A stretch of DNA of 64,000 nucleotides from Chryseobacterium glaciei (GCF_001648155.1 NZ_CP015199.1:3047001-3111000); one strand, 5' to 3'; counted from the stretch's first letter, positions 50,645 through 59,558 are shown. A program made the numbers and translations. The notes: generated by a model not told the origin, from the sequence alone.

Positions 50645-51448
50645 TTATTTCCCTAAATAAATGAAGTTCTGAACAACCAAATGTTTAGGATACTGATTGA
50701 TAGCTGTATTAGTTCCTCCGCTTGGTACAGAGAAGGTATGCTGGTGATCTCCTGCAGCTCCTGTTGTTCTTACTTCTGTGTTAACCGTTCTTGTTGTATT
50801 TTGTCCTCCGGCATTGTAATTCCAATAATTAACACCTCTGTTGGTGTAACTATGAGTGTGGGCTCCACTTTGAACGGTGCTTCCTGTAATGCTTAGATTG
50901 GGCAAATTAGCCTGAGTGATTGAGTAAGAATTATTTCCTCCCACGGCAGCCAGAGTTTCTGAAGTATTTTTACCTTTCAAAATTCTGTCGCTTGAATTGG
51001 GCAGAGTAGTGGCAAAACCAAGTGAAGAAGCGTTTGTTTGACCAATTGTTGGTAAAGTTGTGATATTTCTTCCATTCAACAAATACCAACCGTCGTGGTC
51101 TGTTGTTATAACACTTGATTTAATATCTCCAATTCTTGGAAGATTATCATTGATGGACATTAAAACCCATTTGGCTCCGTCATTATAATATAATCCCGGA
51201 ATTACATTATTGGGTGAAGTTCCTGCTGTTGCTATATTGTAAACCCACATTCCTTCAACATGGCTACCCATCGGAGAAGCTGAGTTTAAGGAAGTAAGAG
51301 AAACAGTATTCATAAGAAGTCCTTTATTGGTACTGTTTAATTCTAAAATTGCAGAGTTGGAAGGATTTGAAGTACCGATACCAACTTGGGACTTTACTAT
51401 TGCGAAAAAAAGGATCCCTATCGATGTGTAAAATAATCTTGTTCTCAT
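50645..51448 (-). CDS. Secreted tail-collar-like protein, second of tandem trio
   Basis: A 267-residue paralogue of its two neighbours. The signal peptide ends '..FFAIVKSQ' and the mature N-terminus is 'VGIGTSNPSNSAILELNSTNKGLLM'. 'RIGDIKSSVITTDHDGWYLLNGRNITTLP' and 'LPNSSDRILKGKN' start the collar-like part. The His-x-His loops are 'QSGAHTHSYTNRGVNYW' and 'GAAGDHQHTFSVPSGG', and the protein ends 'NQYPKHLVVQNFIYLGK'. The first gene's stop is 2 bases before this start. Divergence is greatest in the loop between the His pairs, as expected for a variable binding tip. Confidence 0.75.
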   Translation of the reverse strand: MRTRLFYTSIGILFFAIVKSQVGIGTSNPSNSAILELNSTNKGLLMNTVSLTSLNSASPMGSHVEGMWVYNIATAGTSPNNVIPGLYYNDGAKWVLMSINDNLPRIGDIKSSVITTDHDGWYLLNGRNITTLPTIGQTNASSLGFATTLPNSSDRILKGKNTSETLAAVGGNNSYSITQANLPNLSITGSTVQSGAHTHSYTNRGVNYWNYNAGGQNTTRTVNTEVRTTGAAGDHQHTFSVPSGGTNTAINQYPKHLVVQNFIYLGK

Positions 51449-51450
51449 AA

Positions 51451-52275
51451 TTAGTTTCCTAAATAGATAAATACGTTAGTAATGATGTTGTCTGGTTTTA
51501 AGCTTACAGCCTGACTGCTTCCTAATGTGAAACTCAGAGAGTGGGTATGTGCTCCCGAGCTAGCAGTTGTGTCATTTACACTTGCTGCATTGGAAACCGG
51601 ATTATTAGTTCCTGCCGCAACACCATTTGTAGTTGAGTTTGTCGGATTATCTGTATAAGTATGCGTATGACTTCCTGTCGTATCTGTTGTTCCTGTGAAC
51701 GTTACATTCGGTAAATTGGCTTGTGCTAAAACAAAGGTATCACTTCCAGATGGTGTTCCTATATTGTCGCTTCCACTTGTATTTTTTAAATATCTGTCGG
51801 TTGCATCAGGTAAAATTGCAGAAAAGCCTAAAGAAGCAGCTCTCGCTCTTTGATTTACAGCTAATGTAGATACTGTTCTTCCGTTTAAAAGATACCATCC
51901 ATTATGATCGGCACTTTGGAACCCGTTTTTAATATCCCCTATTTGAGGTTTTTTCGTTGATAATTTTACCCAAGAAGTTCCATTATTATAGTACAAACCG
52001 GGGGTAACATTATTAGGTGAAGTTCCTGCTGTTGCCGTATTATAAACGATCATTCCCGCAGTATGTGAGGCGAGAGGGGCGGGTAAATTTGTAGATTGTA
52101 ATGTAATTCTGGTGAGTAAAAAACCTTTGTTGTTGGATGTACTTTCGAGATGTAAAACACTTTCAGTATTAATTACTCCTGAAGAATTTGAAATTTTTAC
52201 CTGTGCGTTTATGTCATAGAAGGATGTGAATAAAATCAATGGAATGACTTTATTTACGTTGATAATTTTTATCAT
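51451..52275 (-). CDS. Secreted tail-collar-like protein, first of tandem trio
   Basis: A 274-residue protein with an N-terminal hydrophobic stretch ending 'SFYDINAQ', shorter and less regular than in the paralogues. It then has the surface segment 'GVINTESVLHLESTSNNKGFLLTRITLQ'. The collar-like core contains 'QIGDIKNGFQSADHNGWYLLNGRTVSTL', 'LPDATDRYLKNTS', the His-x-His loops 'TTGSHTHTYTDNPTNS' and 'ASSGAHTHSLSFTLGSS', and the end 'LKPDNIITNVFIYLGN'. A -7 element at 52316 precedes it, making it the first gene of the three. Confidence 0.75.
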   Translation of the reverse strand: MIKIINVNKVIPLILFTSFYDINAQVKISNSSGVINTESVLHLESTSNNKGFLLTRITLQSTNLPAPLASHTAGMIVYNTATAGTSPNNVTPGLYYNNGTSWVKLSTKKPQIGDIKNGFQSADHNGWYLLNGRTVSTLAVNQRARAASLGFSAILPDATDRYLKNTSGSDNIGTPSGSDTFVLAQANLPNVTFTGTTDTTGSHTHTYTDNPTNSTTNGVAAGTNNPVSNAASVNDTTASSGAHTHSLSFTLGSSQAVSLKPDNIITNVFIYLGN

Positions 52276-52315
52276 AACGTTTAGAATGAAATAATTTTTA
52301 TTGTGTTGTGAGCTG

Positions 52316-52323
52316 CAAAAATA
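52316..52323 (-). promoter_or_regulatory. -7 element of the tail-collar-like trio
   Basis: TATTTTTG on the minus strand, 40 bases before the first ATG. Confidence 0.45.
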
Positions 52324-52482
52324 TAAAAAAATAAAGAATAGTCTTAATTGAAAATCAATGATTTATTCAGTAAATATCACCATTTGGAGAGTGTTAATTG
52401 AATATTTGTAGTATTAATCGAAGATAAACGAAAAATAAACATTTATGAATGCTATATTAAATTTTTATTAAAATTTAAAAAC

Positions 52483-52515
52483 ACAAAAAAAAGCACGCTA
52501 AAAAACGTGCTTTTA
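52483..52515 (-). terminator. Terminator after the ribonucleotide reductase large-subunit gene
   Basis: AAAGCACG / CGTGCTTT with an 8-base loop; on the minus strand followed by eight T. Confidence 0.85.
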
Positions 52516-52547
52516 TGAATAATATACTGAAATTTATTACTTGTATC

Positions 52548-54206
52548 CTATGCTTCGCAAGCAGAACATGAAACAAAATTCACCATCATTTCTTTAGAAA
52601 CTGATGAACTTCTTTGGTAATACAACGTCTTAACTCCTTTTTTCCAAGCCTCGATGTAAAGGTAGTTTACATCTTTTACCGGCATTGTAGAAGGAATTTG
52701 TAGGTTTAATGATTGAGCTTGGTCAATATACTGTTGTCTCTGAGCAGCCTGAGAAATGATCTCCATTGGAGAAATTTCCTTAAATGTTTTGAATACTGCT
52801 TTTTCCTCGTCAGTTAATTCAGCCAAATGCTGAACAGAACCGTGATTTAGCATAATCGTTCTCCAAGTTTCCTCGTTGTCTAATCCTTTTTCTTCTAATA
52901 ATTTAGCCAAGTATTTGTTCTTACGCATAAAGTTTCCTTTAGCCAAACCTGCTTTGTAATAGTTAGAGGCGAAAGGCTCAATTCCAGGAGAAGTTTGTCC
53001 TAAAATTGCAGAACTTGAAGTCGTAGGGGCGATCGCCATTGTTGTGGTATTTCTCAATCCGTAACCTTTCAATAATTCCGGTTCTCCGTAGATGTTTGCA
53101 AGCTCTCTTGAAGCTGTTTCTGCCTGTTCTTTGATATGTTTGAATGCTCTCGCATTGAATTGAGTTGCCTCAAAACTTTCAAACGGAATCATATTTTTCT
53201 GTAAATAAGAATGGTATCCTAAAACTCCTAAACCAAGCGCTCTGTGACGCAATGCGAAGTTTCTAGCTCCTTGTAAATAGTAGTTCCCTTCAGTTTTTTC
53301 GATAAATTCAGTTAGAACTGCATCCAAGAAATAAACAGCCAATTTTACAGCGTCCGTATCTTTCCATTCGTCGTACAATTCTAAGTTCATAGAAGATAAA
53401 CAACAGATGAAAGATTCTTCTCTTGTTGAAGGAAGCATGATTTCAGAACAAAGGTTACTTGCATTTACAGGCATTCCTAAGTCTTTGTAAACCTGAGGTT
53501 TATTTCTGTTAACGTTATCTGTAAAGAAAATATAAGGTAGCCCTTTTTGCTGACGGCTTTCCAATACTCTTGCCCAGATTTTACGTTTATCCATATCTCC
53601 GTCAATCATATCCTGCATCCAGTAATCAGGGACACAAATTCCTGTAAATAGATTCTGGATCGGACTTCCGATGTCTTTAATTGATAAAAATTCTTCAATA
53701 TCTCCGTGGTCAATATCCAAATAAGCAGCAAAAGCACCTCTTCTTACACCGCCTTGAGAAACTACATCCATTGCAGTATCAAACAATTTCATGAAAGAAA
53801 CAGCTCCTGAAGATTTTCCGTTATCGGTTACCGCAGTACCTCTGTTACGAAGTTCCCCGAAATAACCTGAAGTTCCCCCTCCAATTTTTGTCTGCATGAT
53901 CACTTCACCCATTTTGTGGGTAATTCCTTCAATACTGTCCGGAATGTGAACGTTGAAACAAGAGATTGGAAGACCTCTCTGCGTTCCCATGTTTGCCCAA
54001 ACCGGAGAAGAGAAACTGATCCATCCTTTCACGATCATTTCCTTGAAAGCTGCCTGTAGCTCAGGCTTGTATAATTTTTTTGCAGCTGCGGTGGTGATTC
54101 TGTCGATAGCTCCGTCTACAGTCTCCCCCTTCAACAGATATCCTCTGTTAAGCATTTGCTCAGACTCTTCATTGAGCCACCATATATTTGAATTTTGCTC
54201 TTCCAT
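52548..54206 (-). CDS. nrdA: Class I ribonucleoside-diphosphate reductase, large subunit
   Basis: A 552-residue catalytic subunit. The three substrate-site Cys appear in 'LPISCFNVHI', 'NLCSEIMLP' (with the catalytic Glu) and 'SFICCLSSMNL'. The redox-active tail is Cys547-Ser-Ala-Cys550, and 'YLYIEAWKKGVKTLYYQRSS' carries the radical-transfer Tyr pair. The N-terminus starts directly with the alpha/beta barrel: the ~90-residue ATP-cone of E. coli NrdA is absent, so overall activity control by dATP through this subunit is unlikely. Gene order on the minus strand is nrdB, a small gene, nrdA. Confidence 0.95.
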   Translation of the reverse strand: MEEQNSNIWWLNEESEQMLNRGYLLKGETVDGAIDRITTAAAKKLYKPELQAAFKEMIVKGWISFSSPVWANMGTQRGLPISCFNVHIPDSIEGITHKMGEVIMQTKIGGGTSGYFGELRNRGTAVTDNGKSSGAVSFMKLFDTAMDVVSQGGVRRGAFAAYLDIDHGDIEEFLSIKDIGSPIQNLFTGICVPDYWMQDMIDGDMDKRKIWARVLESRQQKGLPYIFFTDNVNRNKPQVYKDLGMPVNASNLCSEIMLPSTREESFICCLSSMNLELYDEWKDTDAVKLAVYFLDAVLTEFIEKTEGNYYLQGARNFALRHRALGLGVLGYHSYLQKNMIPFESFEATQFNARAFKHIKEQAETASRELANIYGEPELLKGYGLRNTTTMAIAPTTSSSAILGQTSPGIEPFASNYYKAGLAKGNFMRKNKYLAKLLEEKGLDNEETWRTIMLNHGSVQHLAELTDEEKAVFKTFKEISPMEIISQAAQRQQYIDQAQSLNLQIPSTMPVKDVNYLYIEAWKKGVKTLYYQRSSSVSKEMMVNFVSCSACEA

Positions 54207-54266
54207 AGATGTTTGTATGTTTTCAAACCTCTGAGTTTGTTTTATTACTCAGAAATTTTGTGTTGT

Positions 54267-54554
54267 TTATATTGATTGTAAAATTTCTACTTTATGAGAA
54301 CCGTTCAGTCCGCTTTCATCTCTTAACCTTTGAAACTCTTTAAAAGATGGTACATTCAAAACCTCATGCTGAACCGCTTCATTGATATAATTTGAATAAT
54401 GAACAAAGGTAACGCCGTCTTCTTTTACATAAACTTTATATTCAAATGTTTCCTGATCTAAATTTTTAAAATCATTCAAAAACTTTTGAATATTGATCTT
54501 GTTTTCTGAAACGAAGTCTGGGTTTACTGTGTAAGATACGATTACGTTGATCAT
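54267..54554 (-). CDS. Small antibiotic-biosynthesis-monooxygenase-like protein
   Basis: A 95-residue protein with a ferredoxin-like pattern of the ABM (quinol monooxygenase) family: 'INVIVSYTVNPDFVSENKINIQKFLNDFKNL', 'YKVYVKEDGVTFVHYSNYINEAVQHEVLNVPSFKEFQRLRDESGL'. The match is to fold, not to an active site. It lies between nrdB and nrdA on the same strand, 60 bases before nrdA. A 210-base repeat-rich gap separates it from nrdB, so it could have its own promoter. Confidence 0.65.
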   Translation of the reverse strand: MINVIVSYTVNPDFVSENKINIQKFLNDFKNLDQETFEYKVYVKEDGVTFVHYSNYINEAVQHEVLNVPSFKEFQRLRDESGLNGSHKVEILQSI

Positions 54555-54585
54555 TATTTTTTTTGTTTGATATTTAAATCTGCTT

Positions 54586-54745
54586 GTTCATTGCGAGGAA
54601 CGAAGCAATCTCTTAATAATCTTAACCTCTTAATAACTTCTTAGTGGTTTAAAATTTTAATTATTAATATTTAAGATGCTTCGACAGGCTCAGCATGACA
54701 TCGCTAATACTAACTGCTTTGACGCTCGCTTCGCTCGCGCTCTTT
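54586..54745. repeat. Dispersed repeats between nrdB and the small gene
   Basis: GTTCATTGCGAGGAACGAAGCAATC (54586-54610, split here as two 10-13-base blocks in the related copies at 20745 and 60942), GATGCTTCGACAGGCTCAGC (54675-54694), and a GC-rich hairpin-like CTCGCTTCGCTCGCGC (54725-54740). Confidence 0.55.
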
Positions 54746-54768
54746 ATCCAAAATTCAGAATCTAAAAT

Positions 54769-55743
54769 CTAGAAAAGATCATTCGCCGTAATACTCTTAT
54801 CATGTTTCGTATAATCCACAGGTCTTTTTGCAAAGAAATCATCCATAGAGTTTGCGAAAACCTCTTCTTCAAACCATTTCATTGGACGATATTGCTCCGG
54901 AGTAATATTGTAACGAGTATCCATATTAATTTTCTTTAAACTGTCGTCAACACGGTATTTCATGAAGTTTAATAGGTCTTCTTTTGAGAAGAAGCTTAAT
55001 TCTCCTAATTCAAAAATCCAATCAATGATTTCGCCTTCTAGTTCTACAGATTGATCAACTAAAGTATAAATATCTTCAATATCAGAATCAGTCAATAAAT
55101 CAGGTTGCTCTTCGCGGATTTTATTGATTAAATAAATTCCTGCATTAGCGTGAATTTGCTCATCAATAGAAGTCCAAGCGATAATATTAGAAACATTTTT
55201 CATGTATCCTTTAAATCTTGTGAAAGAAAGAATGATCGCAAATTGTGAGAAAAGCGATACGTTTTCAATCAGGATACTGAATAATAAAAGAGAAGAAACA
55301 TATTCTTTCGGTGTTGTAGAATTCGCGTGCTTAAGAACGTTTGATAAGAAATCAATTCTCTTTTTTACGGCAGGAATTTCTATAACGTTAGAGAATTCTT
55401 CGCTATATCCTAAAACTTCTACCAAACGGGAATAGGCTTCAGAATGACGGAACTCACATTCTGCAAAAGTAGCTCCAAGACCGTTTAATTCAGGCTTTGG
55501 CATGTGGTTGTATAGGTTTCCCCAGAATGTCTTTACAGACACCTCGATCTGTGCAATGGCTAAAAGCGCATTTTTTACAGCATGTTTTTCGTGCGGTTCC
55601 AATTGTGAATGAAAATCCTGAACATCTGCGGTAAAATCCACTTCCGAATGTACCCAGAACGATTTGTTGATTGCCTCTACAAATTGAAGAACCTCAGGGT
55701 ATTCAAATGGTTTATAGCTTACTCTTTTATCAAAAATTCCCAT
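54769..55743 (-). CDS. nrdB: Class I ribonucleotide reductase, small (radical) subunit
   Basis: A 324-residue ferritin-like subunit that holds the radical cofactor for NrdA. Metal ligands seen: Glu67 (in 'AIAQIEVSV'), Glu97 and His100 (in 'ECEFRHSEAYSRL'), then Glu and His in 'LLFSILIENVSLFSQF' and 'TSIDEQIHANAG'. The radical Tyr is Tyr104 (E-x2-H-S-x2-Y). The first ligand is Glu rather than the usual Asp. It also lacks an ATP-cone at its N-terminus, which other Bacteroidota NrdB proteins are known to carry. Three DnaA-box-like sites lie upstream (55744-56170). Confidence 0.95.
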   Translation of the reverse strand: MGIFDKRVSYKPFEYPEVLQFVEAINKSFWVHSEVDFTADVQDFHSQLEPHEKHAVKNALLAIAQIEVSVKTFWGNLYNHMPKPELNGLGATFAECEFRHSEAYSRLVEVLGYSEEFSNVIEIPAVKKRIDFLSNVLKHANSTTPKEYVSSLLLFSILIENVSLFSQFAIILSFTRFKGYMKNVSNIIAWTSIDEQIHANAGIYLINKIREEQPDLLTDSDIEDIYTLVDQSVELEGEIIDWIFELGELSFFSKEDLLNFMKYRVDDSLKKINMDTRYNITPEQYRPMKWFEEEVFANSMDDFFAKRPVDYTKHDKSITANDLF

Positions 55744-55779
55744 ATTAAAATGTCTTTAAAATTAAAATAATTAGATCAC

Positions 55780-55962
55780 TGTGGATAAGATTCAAGAAAT
55801 AATTAACGTTCTGATTATTTGAAACTTATAATTAAAAGTTATTCACCCAAACGACGCGCTTATTTCTTGTTACGTGCGAAGCACAAAGGTCGAAAAAAAG
55901 AACTGATTTTAAAAGGGGCAAATACTAATTGATTGACTTTTAACCTTAAAAGTTTTCCACAT
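55780..55962. promoter_or_regulatory. DnaA-box-like sites upstream of nrdB
   Basis: The 427-base gap 55744-56170 between nrdB and the ABC operon has no gene. TGTGGATAA (55780-55788) is the exact reverse complement of TTATCCACA. TTATTCACC (55839-55847) and TTTTCCACA (55954-55962) differ from it at two and one positions. In E. coli DnaA controls nrdAB; here this is inference. Confidence 0.45.
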
Positions 55963-56170
55963 TTACATGAAACTTGCTCTGATATTGGCTTATACACTAT
56001 TATTCAGCAAAAATAAATAAAATTGCCAAGTTACAGTTAAACACGTTATCGTAAATACCTATAAACAAAATAGAAAATAGTTAAACACTAAATTATTTGA
56101 ATAAATTTTTATTCTTGTAACAAATTGAAATTTACTTCTACTTATTAGGATATAAAACATACATCACTTA

Positions 56171-56860
56171 ATGTTAGTAATTCAGGATCTACATAAATCA
56201 TACGATACAGGAAAAAGCAAGTTGCACGTTCTCAAGGGTATTAATCTTAATATTTCCGAAGGCGAGTTTGTTTCTATTATGGGAAGTTCCGGTTCCGGAA
56301 AATCTACACTCCTTAATATTATTGGTATTCTGGATGAAAAAGATTCAGGGACTTATGAATTGGATGGAGTTCCCATTGAGCATTTATCTGAAATAAAAGC
56401 TGCGGAGTACAGAAGTAAATTTCTTGGTTTTATTTTCCAGTCTTTTAACTTGATAGGATATAAAACAGCTTTGGATAATGTTGCCCTTCCTTTATATTAT
56501 CAAAACGTTCCCAGAAAAGAGCGTGACAGAAAAGCGATGGAATATTTAGAGAAAGTAGGTCTTGCACAGTGGGCAAACCACCTTCCTAACGAACTTTCCG
56601 GAGGACAGAAGCAAAGAGTTGCGATTGCAAGAGCTTTGATTACCAATCCTAAAATTGTTTTGGCGGATGAACCAACGGGAGCATTGGATTCTAAAACAAC
56701 ACATGATATTATGAAACTTCTTCAGGATATTAATAATGAAGGAAAAACAATCATCGTTGTAACCCACGAACCTGATGTTGCAGCACAGACGAAGAGAAAC
56801 GTCATTTTAAAAGACGGTATCATTGAAAGTGATGAGTTTATAAAGCAGATTGTTTTGTAG
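56171..56860 (+). CDS. ABC transporter ATP-binding protein (MacB/LolD-type)
   Basis: A 229-residue ATPase. Walker A 'GSSGSGKSTLLN', Q-loop 'FIFQSFNLI', signature 'LSGGQKQRVAIARALI', Walker B 'IVLADEPTGALDSKT' and the H-loop 'IIVVTHEPDV' are all present and in order. 'EIKAAEYRSKFLGFIFQ' is typical of the MacB/LolD subfamily, which drives export through FtsX-like permeases. Two such permeases and a periplasmic adaptor follow, so this is the motor of a tripartite efflux system. Confidence 0.95.
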   Translation: MLVIQDLHKSYDTGKSKLHVLKGINLNISEGEFVSIMGSSGSGKSTLLNIIGILDEKDSGTYELDGVPIEHLSEIKAAEYRSKFLGFIFQSFNLIGYKTALDNVALPLYYQNVPRKERDRKAMEYLEKVGLAQWANHLPNELSGGQKQRVAIARALITNPKIVLADEPTGALDSKTTHDIMKLLQDINNEGKTIIVVTHEPDVAAQTKRNVILKDGIIESDEFIKQIVL

Positions 56861-56865
56861 CTGGG

Positions 56866-56956
56866 AGCTAGAAGAAGGAGGCAGGAAGCCTAAAAATTAA
56901 GTAAAAAATATGCGGTAAGTTGGAGAGCTTCAAGCTTCAATCTTCCCGCTTCAAAC
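56866..56956. repeat. GGAAGC/GCTTCC low-complexity repeat between ABC genes
   Basis: AGAAGGAGGCAGGAAGCC in one half and GCTTCAAGCTTCAATCTTCC in the other, an imperfect inverted arrangement. The 11-mer CTTCCCGCTTC is shared with 18141-18174 inside dcp. Confidence 0.55.
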
Positions 56957-56965
56957 CAAAAATAT

Positions 56966-58195
56966 ATGTTCGACTTAGATCGTTGGCAGGAAATATTCAG
57001 TTCTATTCGCAGTAATATATTGCGAACGGTACTTTCGGGATTTACGGTGGCTTTGGGATTATTTATCTTCATTGTTCTTTTCGGAATTGGTACAGGATTG
57101 CAAAATGCTTTTACAGAAGGTTTCGCAAGAGATGCTCAAAACTTGATTACTATTTTTACAGGGAAAACGACTATTGCTTATAAAGGTCTTCAGTCGGATA
57201 GAACGGTGACAATGAATAATGATGACTATGATTTTTTGGTTAATTCTGATAAAGAAAAAGTAGGAGAGGCGAGTCCAAGATATCAATCAAGTTTATTGGT
57301 GAAATATGGTAAAGAGAGTGGAACTTATCAGGTCAACGGAACGGATGCCGAAGAAAAATATATCGAAAACCGTAAAATGCTTGAAGGCCGTTATCTTAAT
57401 TCTGCAGATTTAGCCAGAAAACAAAATGTAGCGGTAATTGGTAGAATGGTTCAAAGGGATTTAATTAAAAATGGAAGTCCTGTAGGAAAAGACCTGGATA
57501 TCAATGGAACCATGTTTAAAGTAATCGGCGTATTCTCTGATGACGGAGGAGACTGGGATGAAAGGCATATTTCTGTTCCTATTACTACTTTACAACAAAT
57601 GAAAAAAGGCTCAGATACTGTGAGTACGGTATTTATTGCCTATAATGATAAATTATCTCCTCAGGAAGCTATAAAATATGGTGATGAATTACAAGATAGA
57701 CTGAAAGCAAGAAAAAATGTTTCCCCAGATGACGAAAATGGAGTTCGTGTAAGGAATAATGCCAAGAATATGAGTGATACATTCACTTTCATGGCCGTAA
57801 TCACTGCAATTGTAACATTTATCGGATTGGGAACTTTGTTGGCGGGAATTATTGGAATCAGTAACATCATGGTCTACATCGTAAAAGAAAGAACCAAAGA
57901 AATCGGAGTGCGAAAAGCGATTGGTGCAAAACCAAGAAGCATTGTTGCTTTGATTGTTCAGGAAAGTGTGGTGATCACCGTAATTTCAGGGTTTGTAGGA
58001 GTAGGAGTAGGCGTATTGGCTTTGAATTTAATCGGAGACAGCCTTGAGGAATACTTCATAAAAAGTCCGAGCGTAGGCTGGGGAACGATCTTCATGGCAT
58101 TTATTGCTCTTGTCTTTTCAGGATTAATTGCAGGATTTGTTCCGGCATACAGAGCTTCGAGAATCAGACCGATTGAAGCATTAAGAACAGAATAG
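56966..58195 (+). CDS. MacB-like ABC transporter permease (first)
   Basis: A 409-residue permease. One N-terminal transmembrane helix ('LRTVLSGFTVALGLFIFIVLFGIGTGL') is followed by the large MacB periplasmic domain (~60-270). Three C-terminal helices complete the FtsX domain ('FTFMAVITAIVTFIGLGTLLAGIIGISNIMV', 'ESVVITVISGFVGVGVGVLAL', 'IFMAFIALVFSGLIAGFVPAYRASRIRPIEALRTE'). The 'RTKEIGVRKAIGAKP' coupling helix contacts the ATPase. It probably pairs with the next permease as a heterodimer. Confidence 0.9.
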   Translation: MFDLDRWQEIFSSIRSNILRTVLSGFTVALGLFIFIVLFGIGTGLQNAFTEGFARDAQNLITIFTGKTTIAYKGLQSDRTVTMNNDDYDFLVNSDKEKVGEASPRYQSSLLVKYGKESGTYQVNGTDAEEKYIENRKMLEGRYLNSADLARKQNVAVIGRMVQRDLIKNGSPVGKDLDINGTMFKVIGVFSDDGGDWDERHISVPITTLQQMKKGSDTVSTVFIAYNDKLSPQEAIKYGDELQDRLKARKNVSPDDENGVRVRNNAKNMSDTFTFMAVITAIVTFIGLGTLLAGIIGISNIMVYIVKERTKEIGVRKAIGAKPRSIVALIVQESVVITVISGFVGVGVGVLALNLIGDSLEEYFIKSPSVGWGTIFMAFIALVFSGLIAGFVPAYRASRIRPIEALRTE

Positions 58196-58196
58196 G

Positions 58197-58260
58197 TAAT
58201 TGTAAATAGTCAATGGTGAATTTTATCTTCACAATTGACAAACGAAGTGAATTCACTTTT
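58197..58260. repeat. Dispersed GTGAATTC/CAATTG repeat between the permease genes
   Basis: TGTAAATAGTCAATGGTGAA followed by TTCACAATTGAC and AGTGAATTCAC, related to 20713-20732 and 32201-32301. Confidence 0.5.
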
Positions 58261-58286
58261 ACAAAGTAAAAAATTGACACTAGAAA

Positions 58287-59558
58287 ATGAACATCTTATT
58301 TAAAAAGGATACTTGGCAGGAAATTTATTATTCATTGAAGAATAATAAGCTTCGAACATTCCTTACCATGATTGGTGTGGGATGGGGGATGTTTCTATAC
58401 GTGAGTCTGCTGGGAGCAGCAAAAGGAATGGAGAACGGCTTTGATAAAGTATTCTCAGGATTTGCAACGAATTCTATTTTCCTTTGGGCGCAAAACACGA
58501 ATATTCCTTATGAAGGTTTCCCGAAAGGAAGACAAGTACATCTTAATCTTCCGGATATCCAGATGCTTAAAAATAAAATTTCGGAAATTGATTATATCTC
58601 TCCACAAAATGCAAGAGGTAGTTTTACAGGAACACCGGGAGAATCAATGTCGAGAAATGGAAAAAATGCAACCTATTCTCTTACCGGAGATTATCCGATA
58701 GGAAATAAAATCTCTGAGAAAAAACTGATTTTTGGAAGATACCTTAATGATGCAGATATTTCAGGAAATAAAAATGTAGTAGTAATTGGAGAAGAGGTTT
58801 ACAAGAACTTTTTCGATTCTAAAAAGAATGAAAATCCTATTGGAAAATCAATCAATGTTAAAGGTATTTTCTTCAATGTAATTGGAGTTTTCAGAGTGAA
58901 AAAAGGGGGTGGATTTGAGAATGACCAAACTGTTTTTATCCCTCTTTCTACTTATACGAAAATGTACAATGCAGGAGACAATATCGATATGTTTGCGATT
59001 GTTAGTAAACCTAATGCAAACGTAAATGAGGTGGAAGAACAAGTAAAACTGGCTTTAAAGGCTAAAAATAAAGTTTCACCTGAAGATACAAATGCTTTTG
59101 GAAGTTTTAACCTTGGAAAAGAATTTAAAAAACTGACAGGTTTCTTAACCGGAATGCAGTTATTAACCATAATTGTAGGTGCTTTAACTATTCTTGCGGG
59201 GGTAATTGCGATTTCAAATATCCTATTAATTACGGTAAAAGAAAGAACAAAAGAAATCGGGATCAGAAGAGCTTTAGGGGCAAAACCTTCGGAAGTAAGA
59301 AATCAGATCTTGCTGGAGAGTGTTGTTATTACGCTGTCTTCAGGAATACTCGGTTTTATATTCGGGATTTTTGTCTTAATTATTTTGAATATGGCGACCC
59401 AGGGTCAGGATGAATTTCCATTCTATAATCCAACGGTAAACTATGCAAACGTATTTGGAGCGATGGCAGTAATGGTAATTTTAGGATTAATTATTGGGAT
59501 GATTCCGGCGCAGAGAGCGGTGAAAATTAGACCTATTGAAGCATTAAGATCAGAGTAA
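58287..59558 (+). CDS. MacB-like ABC transporter permease (second)
   Basis: A 423-residue permease with the same plan as the first: one N-terminal helix ('LRTFLTMIGVGWGMFLYVSLLGAAKGM'), a periplasmic MacB domain, then three C-terminal helices ('LLTIIVGALTILAGVIAISNILLI', 'LLESVVITLSSGILGFIFGIFVLIIL', 'AVMVILGLIIGMIPAQRAVKIRPIEALRSE'). 'RTKEIGIRRALGAKPSEVRNQ' is the coupling helix. It differs enough from the first permease to suggest an old duplication and a heterodimeric channel. Confidence 0.9.
   Translation: MNILFKKDTWQEIYYSLKNNKLRTFLTMIGVGWGMFLYVSLLGAAKGMENGFDKVFSGFATNSIFLWAQNTNIPYEGFPKGRQVHLNLPDIQMLKNKISEIDYISPQNARGSFTGTPGESMSRNGKNATYSLTGDYPIGNKISEKKLIFGRYLNDADISGNKNVVVIGEEVYKNFFDSKKNENPIGKSINVKGIFFNVIGVFRVKKGGGFENDQTVFIPLSTYTKMYNAGDNIDMFAIVSKPNANVNEVEEQVKLALKAKNKVSPEDTNAFGSFNLGKEFKKLTGFLTGMQLLTIIVGALTILAGVIAISNILLITVKERTKEIGIRRALGAKPSEVRNQILLESVVITLSSGILGFIFGIFVLIILNMATQGQDEFPFYNPTVNYANVFGAMAVMVILGLIIGMIPAQRAVKIRPIEALRSE

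Noticed and set aside
49808..52275. Tail-collar-like genes considered as a prophage remnant
   Set aside because: All three have signal peptides and flavobacterial surface-protein N-termini, and no phage structural, lysis or integrase gene is present.
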